Positions 8,756-17,052 of a stretch of 64,000 bases of DNA are shown here, in pieces. A program made the translations under genes and the position numbers. Below the pieces are notes generated by a model that had not been told where the DNA came from, did not search any database, and saw nothing but the letters and a program-made list of their open reading frames with translations. Positions within the stretch are counted from its first letter, which is position 1. Every line of letters starts with the position of its first letter. The DNA is from Pisolithus tinctorius (Eukaryota; Basidiomycota; Agaricomycetes; Boletales; Pisolithaceae), in contig JANFAH010000010.1 of NCBI GenBank assembly GCA_024663395.1, positions 992,001-1,056,000 of the forward strand, in the 5' to 3' direction.

Positions 8756-11700
8756 TTATTGATATGGGCCGGGTTTACCGGGATAGCTGGAGTGAAACTC
8801 TTGGACGAGTTCAGAAGCGTTGTCAAGCTCTGTAGCGAGTACCCAAGTAGTTTCTTCGTCGGTCCCCTCGTAGCCGGTCCACCGGACTAAGTACTGAAGC
8901 CAACACCGGCGACGCCGGTCGACCTTGGAGTCGAGAATTTCTGCTACCTCAAACTCTAGATCACCATCGACTTCGACTGGTGGAGGTGGTGGTTGAGTCC
9001 GGTTCGGGATGGTGTTAGGGACGGCCGGCTCGAGTTGGGAAACATGGAAGACCGGGTGCACCGCGCGCATTGAGTCCGGCAGGCGCAGTGTGAAAGAGTG
9101 GGTACCGGCCTGAGCTATGACCGGATACGGTCCAAGATTCTTCTCCGAGAGTTTCTTGGAAGGCCGAGTAGACCGGAAGTATTTGGCTTTCACATATACC
9201 TGGTCACCGACCTTGAAGTCCGGAGCCGGCATGCGTTTAGCATCGGCCGGTCCTTGATAGCGCTGTTGTGCGAGGGTCATCTCCTCACGTAGGTACTGGT
9301 GCAGTGAGTCTAGGTCAACTGCATAGTCACGAGCCCGAGCGGAAGTGAGGTCGCGCTCTGGGTATACCGAGATGTTAGGATGGTAGCCCTTATTAGCGAA
9401 GAATGGTGAGACACCAGTGGTGGCGCTAGGGGCATTGTTGTATGCGAACTCGGCCAAAGGTAGTAGGTCGGCCCAATTATCCTGCTGGTAGTTGCAGTAT
9501 ACTCGGAGGTATTGTTCTAGGGTCTGGTTGGTCCTTTCGGTCTGGCCATCACCTTCGGGGTGGTAGCCCGAGGTGAAGTGTAAGCGCATATCTAAGGCCT
9601 TGCCGAGTGACCGGAAGAAGTGCGAGACGAACTCCGAGCCTCGGTCTGAGGTTACATGGGCCGGCACTCCGTGCTTCGAAAAGACATGGAGTAGGAATAA
9701 CTTGGCGAGTTCTGGGGCTGTAATAGTGTCGTGGGTTGGGATGAATATGGCCTGCTTGGAAAGCCGGTCAACTACTACGAGGATGGCCGTGAAGCCGGTT
9801 GAGGCCGGGAGCTGCTCGACGAAATCCATAGATATGGAGTTCCACGGTTTCTCCGGCACTGGAAGTTGCTTCAGGAGGCCGTAAGGCCGATGGCGGGGAA
9901 CCTTAGCCCGAGCGCAGGCCGTACAAGACCGAACATAGTCTTTGACGAAGGTTCTGAGGCCGGGCCAGGTGTACTCACGCCGTATGAGTTCCAGTGTGCG
10001 GTTTTGGCCAAAATGGCCGGACAGAGGGTGGTCATGCTTGAGGCGCAAGACCCTAAGGCGGAGGTCATTTGAGTCCGGCACGTAGATCCTTCCATCAAGC
10101 CGAAGGAAGCCGGTATCATCTACTGACCACCGGGGATCTGATGTGTCGGACAGGCGGATTTGTGAGACCGGGTCGTCCGGCAGTGCGGTCAGGATATCAT
10201 TATGAAGTTTCTCTATATCCATCAGTGCGACTGCTCGTAAGACCGGGTATTCGAGGTAGGTTGCGCGAAGGGAGACCGCTAGTTGCTCCTGGGTGAAGAC
10301 CGGTCTCAGATTTTGCGGGTTCACTCGGGCGTAGCCGCTATCCCCCTCTTTGGGGTAGACGTCCCATCGTCTAGTTAGGGCATCGGGCTTAGCCCCGAGC
10401 TTACCGGGTCTGAATCGAATGATCATATTGAACTGAGACAGGAACTCAGACCAACGAGCTTGGCGGCGGGTGAGTACTTTGGAGGTAGAGAAGTACTCGA
10501 GATTTTTGTGGTCGGTAACAACGTCGACTGGTGAGGCCGAGCCCTCAAGGTAGTGGCACCAGGTCCGGAATGCTTCGAATATAGCAAGCAATTCCTTGTC
10601 GTGAGTATCATAATTCAACTCCGGGGCCGTCAGAGTCCGGGAGTAGAATGCGACCGGATGTATTTGGCCGTCGCCGCAGGTGATAGAGAGGATGCCGGCG
10701 ATGGCATAGTCCGAGGCATCGGTCTCGACGGTGATGGGGACCCCGGGGATGAAGTGGGTTAAGACCGGCGCAGTAATGAAGGCGGCCTTGAGGTTATTGA
10801 ATGACCGGCGGCACTCCTCGGAGAAGTTCCAAGGAGCTCCCTTGCGGGTAAGCCGAGTCAGTGGTACGACGATGTCCGAGTAATTAAAAATGAACCGGCG
10901 GTAGAAGTTTGCGAAGCCGAGGAAGGACTGTATGTCTTTGACCTTGCGAGGCTCGGGCCAATCGCAGATGGTCTGGACTTTTTCCTTCGACATCGTGAGG
11001 CTGGCAGGGGAGAGGTGGAACCCGAGGTATTCGACCGAGTCCGAGTGGAACTCGCATTTCTCCGGCTTCACATAAAGGCCATGAAGCCGAAGCCGGCGGA
11101 GGACCTCTCGGACATGCTGCTTATGAGACTCCTTATCTCCGGAATAGATCAAGATGTCATCTAGGTAGACGACCACACAGACATCTAACATATCTGCGAA
11201 GATAGTGTTGACGAAGCGTTGGAAGGCGGCCGGGGCATTGGTGAGGCCGAAGGGCATCACTAACCACTCGTAGGATCCATACCGAGTCCGGAAGGCAGTC
11301 TTCCATTCATCGCCCGGGGCAATCCGGACAAGATGGTAGGCATGCCGAAGATCAATTTTAGTATAGATCTTAGCTCGGCTTGGTGAATCTAAAAGATCGG
11401 AGATGAGTGGTAGCGGGTATCGGTCTTTCTTAGTGATCTTGTTGAGGCCGCGGAAGTCTACACAAAGCCGGAGGGAGCCGTCCTTCTTTTTGACAAAGAG
11501 GACTGGTGCAGCATATGGGGAGGAAGTAGGCCGAATGAATCCGGTAGTGAGGTTTTCATCGATGAAAGTCCGGAGAGCTTGCAGCTCAACCGGGGACAGC
11601 GAGTAGATAGTGCCGAGAGGCGGGGTAGTTCCTTCTTCAAGCTCTATTTTCAGGTCATACTCCTGGTGAGGCGGGAGTGCCGAGGCCTTGGCCTTGCTGA

Positions 11701-12475
11701 ATACATCAGCGAAGTCGTGATATTCTTCCGGGACATTGGGTAAGGCCGGAGGAGAGGAAGCCGAGGCCGATCGGGCTTGAGCTGAGTCCGAGGGGCGGAG
11801 CTGAAGTTGGAATTGGACGGACCCTTCTAGTTTGCAGGCGCGCACAAAAGCGGCTGCATTGATTAGGGAAACCAGAGGGGCCTTCAGAGGGGTGCGAGTC
11901 GGAGAGTCGGAGACCGGTACAGATGGCGCGAGGCCGGGTTGGTCACTAGGACCGGGGTCAGGAAGGCCGCTGGAGAGCGGGCTTACAGGGGGTGTCGACG
12001 GGGTTGGCATTCCTTGTGCAGGAGTCCGGAATGTTAGACTGCCCAATACCCAATCAATCAACGGATTGTAGCGGGTGAGCCAGTCATGTCCGAGGACTAT
12101 TCTACACTCAGAATCCAACGGGGCTAAAAACAGGGTTACCGGTGTGACATCGCCGGATGCGAAGCGGATGTTAACATCTACTGCTTGGGTTATGGTGAAG
12201 GTGGACGTTCCATCGAAAAGCTGGAGTCGGATTGGTGAGACCGAGTACGGGGTAAACGAGTGTTGATTAACAAATTGATTATCTATGAAACAATGGGTGG
12301 AACCGGAGTCCACTAAAGTACGAAGCCGAGGTATTTCTGGGTTTTCTAATGTGACATAGGGGGTTAAAGAGTTCGGGCTGGAAAGAGCGGACGCGTTGAG
12401 ACGAGCCTCCAAGTTTGCACAACCGGAGTCAACGCAGCTCCCAGATTGTGCGGAGTCCTGGGAGCCGCTACCTAT
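8756..12475 (-). CDS. pol: Gypsy Pol polyprotein: protease, reverse transcriptase, RNase H, integrase, chromodomain
   Basis: An uninterrupted frame of about 1240 codons. It has no convincing ATG and opens right at the slippery site, in the -1 frame to gag. Counting from 12412, domains in order are: aspartic protease with VDSGSTH (~34), reverse transcriptase with VVYLDDILIYS (~415), RNase H with TDASDYA and TDHKNLEYF, integrase zinc finger (HDHPLSGHF ... CTACARAK, ~790-840), and the integrase core with Asp in SMDFVEQLP, Asp in TSDRGSEF (~924) and Glu in GYHPEGDGQTERTNQ. A chromodomain ends the protein (YLVRWTGYEGTDEETTW, ~1150-1200). All catalytic residues are present. It is made as a Gag-Pol fusion and cleaved by its own protease in related elements. 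It ends 181 bp from the convergent antisense gene. Confidence 0.95.
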   Translation of the reverse strand: MGSGSQDSAQSGSCVDSGCANLEARLNASALSSPNSLTPYVTLENPEIPRLRTLVDSGSTHCFIDNQFVNQHSFTPYSVSPIRLQLFDGTSTFTITQAVDVNIRFASGDVTPVTLFLAPLDSECRIVLGHDWLTRYNPLIDWVLGSLTFRTPAQGMPTPSTPPVSPLSSGLPDPGPSDQPGLAPSVPVSDSPTRTPLKAPLVSLINAAAFVRACKLEGSVQFQLQLRPSDSAQARSASASSPPALPNVPEEYHDFADVFSKAKASALPPHQEYDLKIELEEGTTPPLGTIYSLSPVELQALRTFIDENLTTGFIRPTSSPYAAPVLFVKKKDGSLRLCVDFRGLNKITKKDRYPLPLISDLLDSPSRAKIYTKIDLRHAYHLVRIAPGDEWKTAFRTRYGSYEWLVMPFGLTNAPAAFQRFVNTIFADMLDVCVVVYLDDILIYSGDKESHKQHVREVLRRLRLHGLYVKPEKCEFHSDSVEYLGFHLSPASLTMSKEKVQTICDWPEPRKVKDIQSFLGFANFYRRFIFNYSDIVVPLTRLTRKGAPWNFSEECRRSFNNLKAAFITAPVLTHFIPGVPITVETDASDYAIAGILSITCGDGQIHPVAFYSRTLTAPELNYDTHDKELLAIFEAFRTWCHYLEGSASPVDVVTDHKNLEYFSTSKVLTRRQARWSEFLSQFNMIIRFRPGKLGAKPDALTRRWDVYPKEGDSGYARVNPQNLRPVFTQEQLAVSLRATYLEYPVLRAVALMDIEKLHNDILTALPDDPVSQIRLSDTSDPRWSVDDTGFLRLDGRIYVPDSNDLRLRVLRLKHDHPLSGHFGQNRTLELIRREYTWPGLRTFVKDYVRSCTACARAKVPRHRPYGLLKQLPVPEKPWNSISMDFVEQLPASTGFTAILVVVDRLSKQAIFIPTHDTITAPELAKLFLLHVFSKHGVPAHVTSDRGSEFVSHFFRSLGKALDMRLHFTSGYHPEGDGQTERTNQTLEQYLRVYCNYQQDNWADLLPLAEFAYNNAPSATTGVSPFFANKGYHPNISVYPERDLTSARARDYAVDLDSLHQYLREEMTLAQQRYQGPADAKRMPAPDFKVGDQVYVKAKYFRSTRPSKKLSEKNLGPYPVIAQAGTHSFTLRLPDSMRAVHPVFHVSQLEPAVPNTIPNRTQPPPPPVEVDGDLEFEVAEILDSKVDRRRRCWLQYLVRWTGYEGTDEETTWVLATELDNASELVQEFHSSYPGKPGPYQ

Positions 12476-12481
12476 TTTTTT
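12472..12481 (-). other. -1 programmed ribosomal frameshift site between gag and pol
   Basis: On the minus strand the gag end reads ACA AAA AAA TAG. This gives the in-phase heptamer A-AAA-AAA (12475-12481) directly followed by the gag stop. Slipping back one base continues as ATA GGT AGC and so on, with no stop into pol. The same layout (A-AAA-AAT then TAA) is found in element C at 27245-27254. A downstream stimulatory structure was not checked. Confidence 0.85.
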
Positions 12482-13854
12482 GTCTCGGGGGTAGTTCCCG
12501 AGCCCGAGGCCGGTGCGGCCTCGGTGGTAGCCGCAGCACGAGCTTTGGCCTTTCCGGCTTTCTTAGGGCATTTGTCAGCAAAATGACCGGATCCTCCGCA
12601 GAACATGCAGAGGTTTCCGTCTAGGCGACGCTTGCGTTCTTCGGGGGTAAGCTTTCCATCTTTGCCGAGTTTGCTAGGCTCGGGCTTGGACGAATTGCTG
12701 TTATTATTGTTGCTCGGCTTCGATGAAGCCGGCTTAGGGGTAGAACCGGAGTTGTTATTGTTGTTGCCGGTCCTGGCTTTCTCCTGACCGGTCTTGTGCT
12801 GACTGTTATTGCCGGAACCTCCGGACTTGTTGTTGCTGGAGTTGGACGAGCCTTGGTGCTTACTCGCCCGCTGGACTTCTTCCTTGCACTCCCAATAGCG
12901 CGCATCTATCTCTTGGGCGAGGTGGCGGAGCTCGTGGAGTGTCCAGGGTTTGCCAACTCGACAAACTTCGTCCTTAATCCGGTCTGGGAGTCCGGAGTAG
13001 AAGTGGTGGCGCAGCGCACCATCTCCGTAGCCTCGGACTTGCGAAGCAAGCCGATTAAAGTCAACTACGTACTTATTAATGCGCTGGCTTTCCTTCATAT
13101 GTAGATGGTCAAGCTGACTCTCGGCGTCAGCGACCGGGTCGTGGGGGCCGAAGGTGGTTTGTAACTCTAGGACGAACTCCCGCCAGGAGTCCATCCAAAG
13201 AGGCCGGTCATCGGGGTCGTCGAGCCCGAGCAAGTCCGGCTCGAACCATTCAAGGGCCATACCTTTGAGGTACGACTGCGCGAAGATGACTTTGGCGCGG
13301 TCGGTCCTGAAAGCCCGGGGTCGGTCTTGGAAATTAAGCTCGCACTGGATAAAGAATGCGCGAAGCTTCTTTGGGTCGGTGCCATCAAAGGTATCGGGCT
13401 CGCGTAGCTTGGTCCTGCTTGAGGACTCAGGACTAGTACGGGAGTTGCGAGCCAACAGCTTGATGGCCTTTGCGAGACTGTCGAAGACCGCGACCGCGGG
13501 TTCGGTGTCCGGGTCTGGGAAGTCCGGATCGTCTTCCGGATCATTATCTTCCGGGTTATCATCACCGGGACCATTATCACCGGGGTCATCATCGTCTGGA
13601 TTGTTGTCATCATCGTCGCCCGGCCCATCATCGCCGGGGTCACCCTCGGGGATGGGAGCAGTGGGACGACGTGGAGTGGGGGTATTGGATGTGCGGGCTG
13701 AGAAGCCCCTGAAAGGGCTGCCGGGGTCTGGGGAGCGCCTAGTGGTGCCCAACGCAGCTAGAGCTGTTTCGCGGCGAGCCCCACTGGCTGAGGCGGAGTC
13801 GGGATTAGTGGCAGAGCGGCCACGGGGAGGTTGGAAACGAGTTTTGGTTGCCAT
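12472..13854 (-). CDS. gag: Gypsy Gag protein with CCHC zinc knuckle
   Basis: 460 residues from ATG at 13852-13854, about 40 bp inside the 5' LTR boundary. The N-terminus is basic, followed by a very acidic Asp/Asn/Pro-rich stretch (~75-125). The retrotransposon gag domain (~155-290) holds AFFIQCELNFQDRPRAF and GMALEWFEPDLLG. An Asn/Ser/Gly low-complexity region leads to a CCHC knuckle C-x2-C-x4-H-x4-C at ~416-429. Known role: assembles the virus-like particle and packages element RNA. It ends in ThrLysLys-stop, where the two Lys codons and the preceding base make the slippery run used to enter pol. Confidence 0.95.
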   Translation of the reverse strand: MATKTRFQPPRGRSATNPDSASASGARRETALAALGTTRRSPDPGSPFRGFSARTSNTPTPRRPTAPIPEGDPGDDGPGDDDDNNPDDDDPGDNGPGDDNPEDNDPEDDPDFPDPDTEPAVAVFDSLAKAIKLLARNSRTSPESSSRTKLREPDTFDGTDPKKLRAFFIQCELNFQDRPRAFRTDRAKVIFAQSYLKGMALEWFEPDLLGLDDPDDRPLWMDSWREFVLELQTTFGPHDPVADAESQLDHLHMKESQRINKYVVDFNRLASQVRGYGDGALRHHFYSGLPDRIKDEVCRVGKPWTLHELRHLAQEIDARYWECKEEVQRASKHQGSSNSSNNKSGGSGNNSQHKTGQEKARTGNNNNNSGSTPKPASSKPSNNNNSNSSKPEPSKLGKDGKLTPEERKRRLDGNLCMFCGGSGHFADKCPKKAGKAKARAAATTEAAPASGSGTTPETKK

Positions 13855-13869
13855 GATGGTTTAGACCCA

Positions 13870-13892
13870 CACAAGTGGCGAGTCTGAAATAC
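13870..13892 (-). other. Putative primer-binding region of element A
   Basis: The first bases after the 5' LTR on the minus strand read GTATTTCAGACTCGCCACTT. The core is shared with the family-2 leader at 2911-2931. It does not begin with the usual TGG of a tRNA 3'-end match, so priming by an internal tRNA fragment or self-priming is possible. Not resolved. Confidence 0.4.
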
Positions 13893-14418
13893 TGTCAAGT
13901 ACGGGAATTCCGGGTTGAGGCCGGACCGGAGACCGATGCGGGCGCGAGGCCGGGGGGTCGGAGGCAGGGATAAAGACGAAGGTACAGAGGGGTGGACTGC
14001 TTGGACTTAGCGACTGAAGGTACAGCGCTATTCCCTTGCGTGGATCTCAGTCCGAGTCCGAGGCCGAGGCGGGGTTATCAGGAGATACTTAGTTGATTTC
14101 AGACTGAGGAGTACAGGCCGAGTAACTACGAGTTTATATACCAGAAGTAACTATAGTACGGAGACCGGTAATGCCGGTCTCGCAAAGATTGCTAAGCAGA
14201 TTGGTAAGACGAGGATTACTAACGTATGACTAAGGTAACGGAGACCGGGACAGGTAGACCGGGGACAGGACCGGGAACAGGACTTAACCGAAGTGACACG
14301 CACTGCAAAGCAGTGCTTACCGCGCTAGACCAACTGGGGACAAGAGGAACGTGAGGCCGAGGCCGGACTGAGCGAGTGCGAGGCCGAGTCCGGCCGGAGT
14401 CGAGACATGGCTATGACA
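13893..14418 (-). repeat. 5' LTR of element A
   Basis: 526 bp, TGTCAAGTAC to GGCTATGACA on the plus strand, followed by the CACAG target duplication at 14419-14423. At each of the four base differences from the 3' LTR it carries the G/C state, and it lacks the 2-bp insertion. It should drive sense transcription of gag-pol. Confidence 0.95.
14133..14181 (-). promoter_or_regulatory. Sense promoter: TATA box and upstream CGG-N5-CCG palindrome in the 5' LTR
   Basis: The minus strand has TATATAAA at 14133-14140. Twenty bases upstream lies the palindrome GAGACCGG-TAATG-CCGGTCTC (14161-14181). This is the copy that would control gag-pol. An operator so close to the TATA box could serve for activation or for repression by occlusion. 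Neither has been shown. Confidence 0.55.
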
Positions 14419-14423
14419 CACAG
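14419..14423 (+). repeat. Target site duplication CACAG, right copy (element A)
   Basis: Exact match to 6845-6849. KDZ-1 coding sequence resumes immediately after it. Confidence 0.9.
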
Positions 14424-15254
14424 AAGCATCTGTGAAGCGACAAGAACCCAGAATAGCCAAGCTTGCCAGTAGCTACAATAATCTGTGCCTGCAAATTGTA
14501 GGCTGCATACACAAGGGAAAAGCTCCTCAGGGGTCAATAGCCCCACTCCTGACTGCAAGGGACTCTTTGTTCAAACCGGATGTGGATGATGATATTTGGC
14601 AGGATGTTGGCCTTGGGGATGATTCAGATGGGTTACTACCCCCATGGTTAGCTGATGAAAAAGTGTGCTCAGGGATCAGATCACTCCTTGAGCTGAGGCA
14701 TTGTGAAGAAGAGGAAAGGTGCCTGTTGCAGGAAAGAAGAGCTTTGACAGAGTGGTTTTCTGAAGAGTGGGGTCATGTGCAGAAAACCAGACAGAGTGCT
14801 GGTAAGAGACATGTGTCATTGCATTACCATGATTAACATGCATTGCAGATGTTGGTCTTGTGTATGGACTTGACTGCAGAGCATTGAGACTAGCAGGTCT
14901 GTGCATCTTGTGGAAGAGGCAACTTAGAGGCTATCCTGGAACACCTAATGAGAACTGGGGTGCAAGTGATGAAGAACTGCACAGCATGGTGCAGGGTGGT
15001 CATGTTATATATATTGATGGTGATAATGAGGAGAGGTTTGATGGATTGGAGTCAGAGGGTGAAGAGGATGAGGATGAAGTGATGGATGATGAGTTGCTAT
15101 GTGTTGCTGAAGAATTTGCCCTGGCAGATGAATATCACCAATGAGGTGATATGCCATTGTAAGAATTCTGTTGGGGAGAAGAATGGGAGAATGACCTACT
15201 GGATATGGATCCACCATCATCTCCAAGTAAAAGAGTTCGATACAGATAAGGGTG
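14424..15254 (+). pseudogene. KDZ-1 transposase, C-terminal part
   Basis: Continues the transposase interrupted at 6849. The C-terminal helical region reads AKLASSYNNLCLQIVGCIHKG, then SLLELRHCEEEERCLLQERRALTEWFSEEW. A short intron lies near 14800-14847, followed by DVGLVYGLDCRALRLAGLCILWKR and an acidic tail (GLESEGEEDEDEVMDDELL). A long helical C-terminus and acidic end are typical of basidiomycete KDZ transposases. Frameshifts near 15145 and stops near 15250 are present. It is followed at about 15355 by the palindromic minisatellite. Confidence 0.8.
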
Positions 15255-15354
15255 ATAGAGACATATTATAATCTATTTGGTGTGTTTAAATAGAATTTTT
15301 TTTGAGCATCATGTTTGCAAGACATATGCATGGGTAAAATGTAGAATATCCCAC

Positions 15355-15775
15355 TGGTTGGCAGAGGGGTAGGTGGGATGTCCCAATGTAGCCTTAGAGG
15401 CTGTTGTGGGACATCCCACTGCTTGACAGAGAGGGGGTGGGATGTCCCAATGTAGCCTTAGAGGCTGTTGGGGGACATCCCACTGGTTGGCAGTGGGGAG
15501 GGTGGGATGTCCCAATGTAGGCTTGGAGGCTGCTGTGGGACATCCCACTGCTTGGCAAAGGGGAGGGTGGGACATCCCACTGCTTGGCAGAGGGAACAGT
15601 GGGATGTCCCAATGTAGCCTTAGAGGCTGTTGTGGGACATCCCACTGGTTGGCAAAGGGGAGGGTGGGATGTCCCAAGGTAGCCTTGGAGGCTGCTGTGG
15701 GACATCCCAAGTCCCCTTATGAAAGTCAGTGGGATGTCCCATCCCAGCCTCAGAGGGCTATGATGGCACATCCTC
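15355..15775 (+). repeat. Palindromic minisatellite, left array (about 6 units, ~63-66 bp)
   Basis: Units share TGGGATGTCCCA, then AGCCTTAGAGGCT, then TGGGACATCCCA, then a G-rich spacer (GGTTGGCAGAGGGGAGG). Unit starts lie near 15374, 15436, 15502, 15599, 15664 and 15727. The 12-mer and its inverted partner frame an inner dyad (AGCCT/AGGCT), so each unit is itself a nested inverted repeat. It lies between the KDZ-1 gene and the terminal repeat ending at 16474. Its likely role is a subterminal transposase-binding array, which is inference. Confidence 0.85.
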
Positions 15776-16189
15776 CTAAGTTACCTTTGCAGACCAGCAC
15801 AATGCCCCATGACAACCTCAGAGGCTCATCTGGGACATTCTACCCTCTGCAGATGGTGTTGCAAAGGTGACCAACACCATGTTCTATGTGGGGGACTTTG
15901 AGATATTGGCTTGTCACACAAGTGTTCAAAAACCATTCACCTCTTCCTTCATACAGTACAAATTGCATGAGGTATAGACACAAATTGATTGAATTTATTA
16001 TTGCAATTTTCAAGGCAAATGCGGAGGCCCAGGTGGGTCATCTCCCTGGCAACTAGTGAGATGTCCCAATACAGCAGAATCACATTGTAAAGATGTACAT
16101 GAAAAGTACTATTGTATACTACTATGCATGGTGGGATGGGAGGGGATGTATAGGTCAAAGGATACTTTGTGGATTAAATCTGTCAGAGG
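15776..16189. other. Spacer between minisatellite and terminal repeat
   Basis: No coding homology seen. It contains decayed minisatellite-like motifs (GAGATGTCCC near 16060), in keeping with being part of the same transposon end. Confidence 0.4.
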
Positions 16190-16474
16190 AGCAAGGGGGC
16201 TAGGATTTCTGCAGCTATTTCAATGCTAATATAAGCTGCACTTTCAGGAGTAGGGACCCCAGTCACCCAAGGCAGTCTTGGGACATCCCAAATAATTGCA
16301 TTTGAATGGATGGCTATGTGGGAAATCCCATCTGTCCCAGGGCCTAAAAATCTGCATAGCCCAGGGACATGACCAGATGTCCCTGGGCAGACCTTGGTCT
16401 GGGAGGCTATTAGGCTGGATGGTTTGGAGAAACTATTCAGCCTAAATGCTTACGAAAAATGGTTACCTGAAGTG
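16190..16474 (+). repeat. Terminal repeat of a DNA transposon (right end of KDZ-1?)
   Basis: About 285 bp that match 27961-28226 in inverted orientation at very roughly 70-75% by eye. Its extreme end GGTTACCTGAAGTG is an exact 14-bp match to the start of the other copy. Both copies also share the order outward: terminal repeat, then palindromic minisatellite. Assignment to KDZ-1 comes from position only. Confidence 0.65.
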
Positions 16475-17052
16475 ATTCTGGACTGTTGAGACTAGAAGGT
16501 GAGACCTGGCACTTTGTAGTGGTAGTGATTCATGATGTGCACCATGTGGTCCATGGAATAGTACTGGCAGTGTGAGCAGTATATGTAGTTCGTGCATGGC
16601 AGTATGCAAGATGTGCAGTGTAGATGAAGTGAAAAGGAAACTCATGGTGACCTTCCGAGTGCCAAAAGGTATCATTCTGTACCTAAGTACAGGGCTTTAT
16701 AGTCCAGGCAAACCTGGAACCTAAGTAAGACCAGGTACAAGTAAAGGAAAACCACATGACAGTGCCTACACACAAGACTGGACTGGCTGGAACAGAGGCC
16801 AAGGGTATACTACTAACAAAAAGGGAACAGAGACTGTGTTAAAAGAAAGAGTCCAAAGCAAGGGGAAGTGGCTGAAGCACAGTGGCCATGGGTATAGCAT
16901 TGCATGAGAGGGAGCAAGAGCATGGGAAGGTAGTGAGGTAGGTGGGAAGGCAGTGTGTGAACTGCAGTGGATGCAAGTGGTCCAGGAATGTAATGATAGT
17001 CACAGAATGGTTGATGATAGGGGTTTATGCATCCAAGGAATGCAGATTCCTT
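16475..17052. other. Unassigned stretch
   Basis: No ORF or repeat recognised. It lies between the transposon terminus and the start of homology to the family-2 antisense gene region. Purine-rich in its centre (16840-16960). Confidence 0.4.

Larger units (their letters stand above)
6850..14418 (-). mobile_element. Element A: intact chromodomain Ty3/gypsy LTR retrotransposon (family 1)
   Basis: A complete 7.57-kb element with two LTRs (528 and 526 bp), a 5-bp CACAG target duplication, uninterrupted gag and pol on the minus strand, a slippery frameshift site between them, a polypurine tract next to the 3' LTR, and an extra spliced gene on the plus strand between pol and the 3' LTR. By eye the two LTRs differ by four transitions and one 2-bp indel, so insertion is recent. 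It is CpG-rich, in sharp contrast to flanking DNA. It sits inside the KDZ-1 transposase gene. Known role: copy-and-paste transposition through an RNA intermediate. Current activity is inferred from intactness only. Confidence 0.95.

Noticed and set aside
13154..13864. 236-codon plus-strand ORF
   Set aside because: It is the mirror of the low-complexity acidic part of gag. Repetitive Asp codons produce open frames on the other strand.
15309..15771. Long ORFs across the palindromic minisatellite (also 28999-29634)
   Set aside because: The translations simply repeat the 65-bp unit in every frame. There is no codon-level signal and the unit length drifts.
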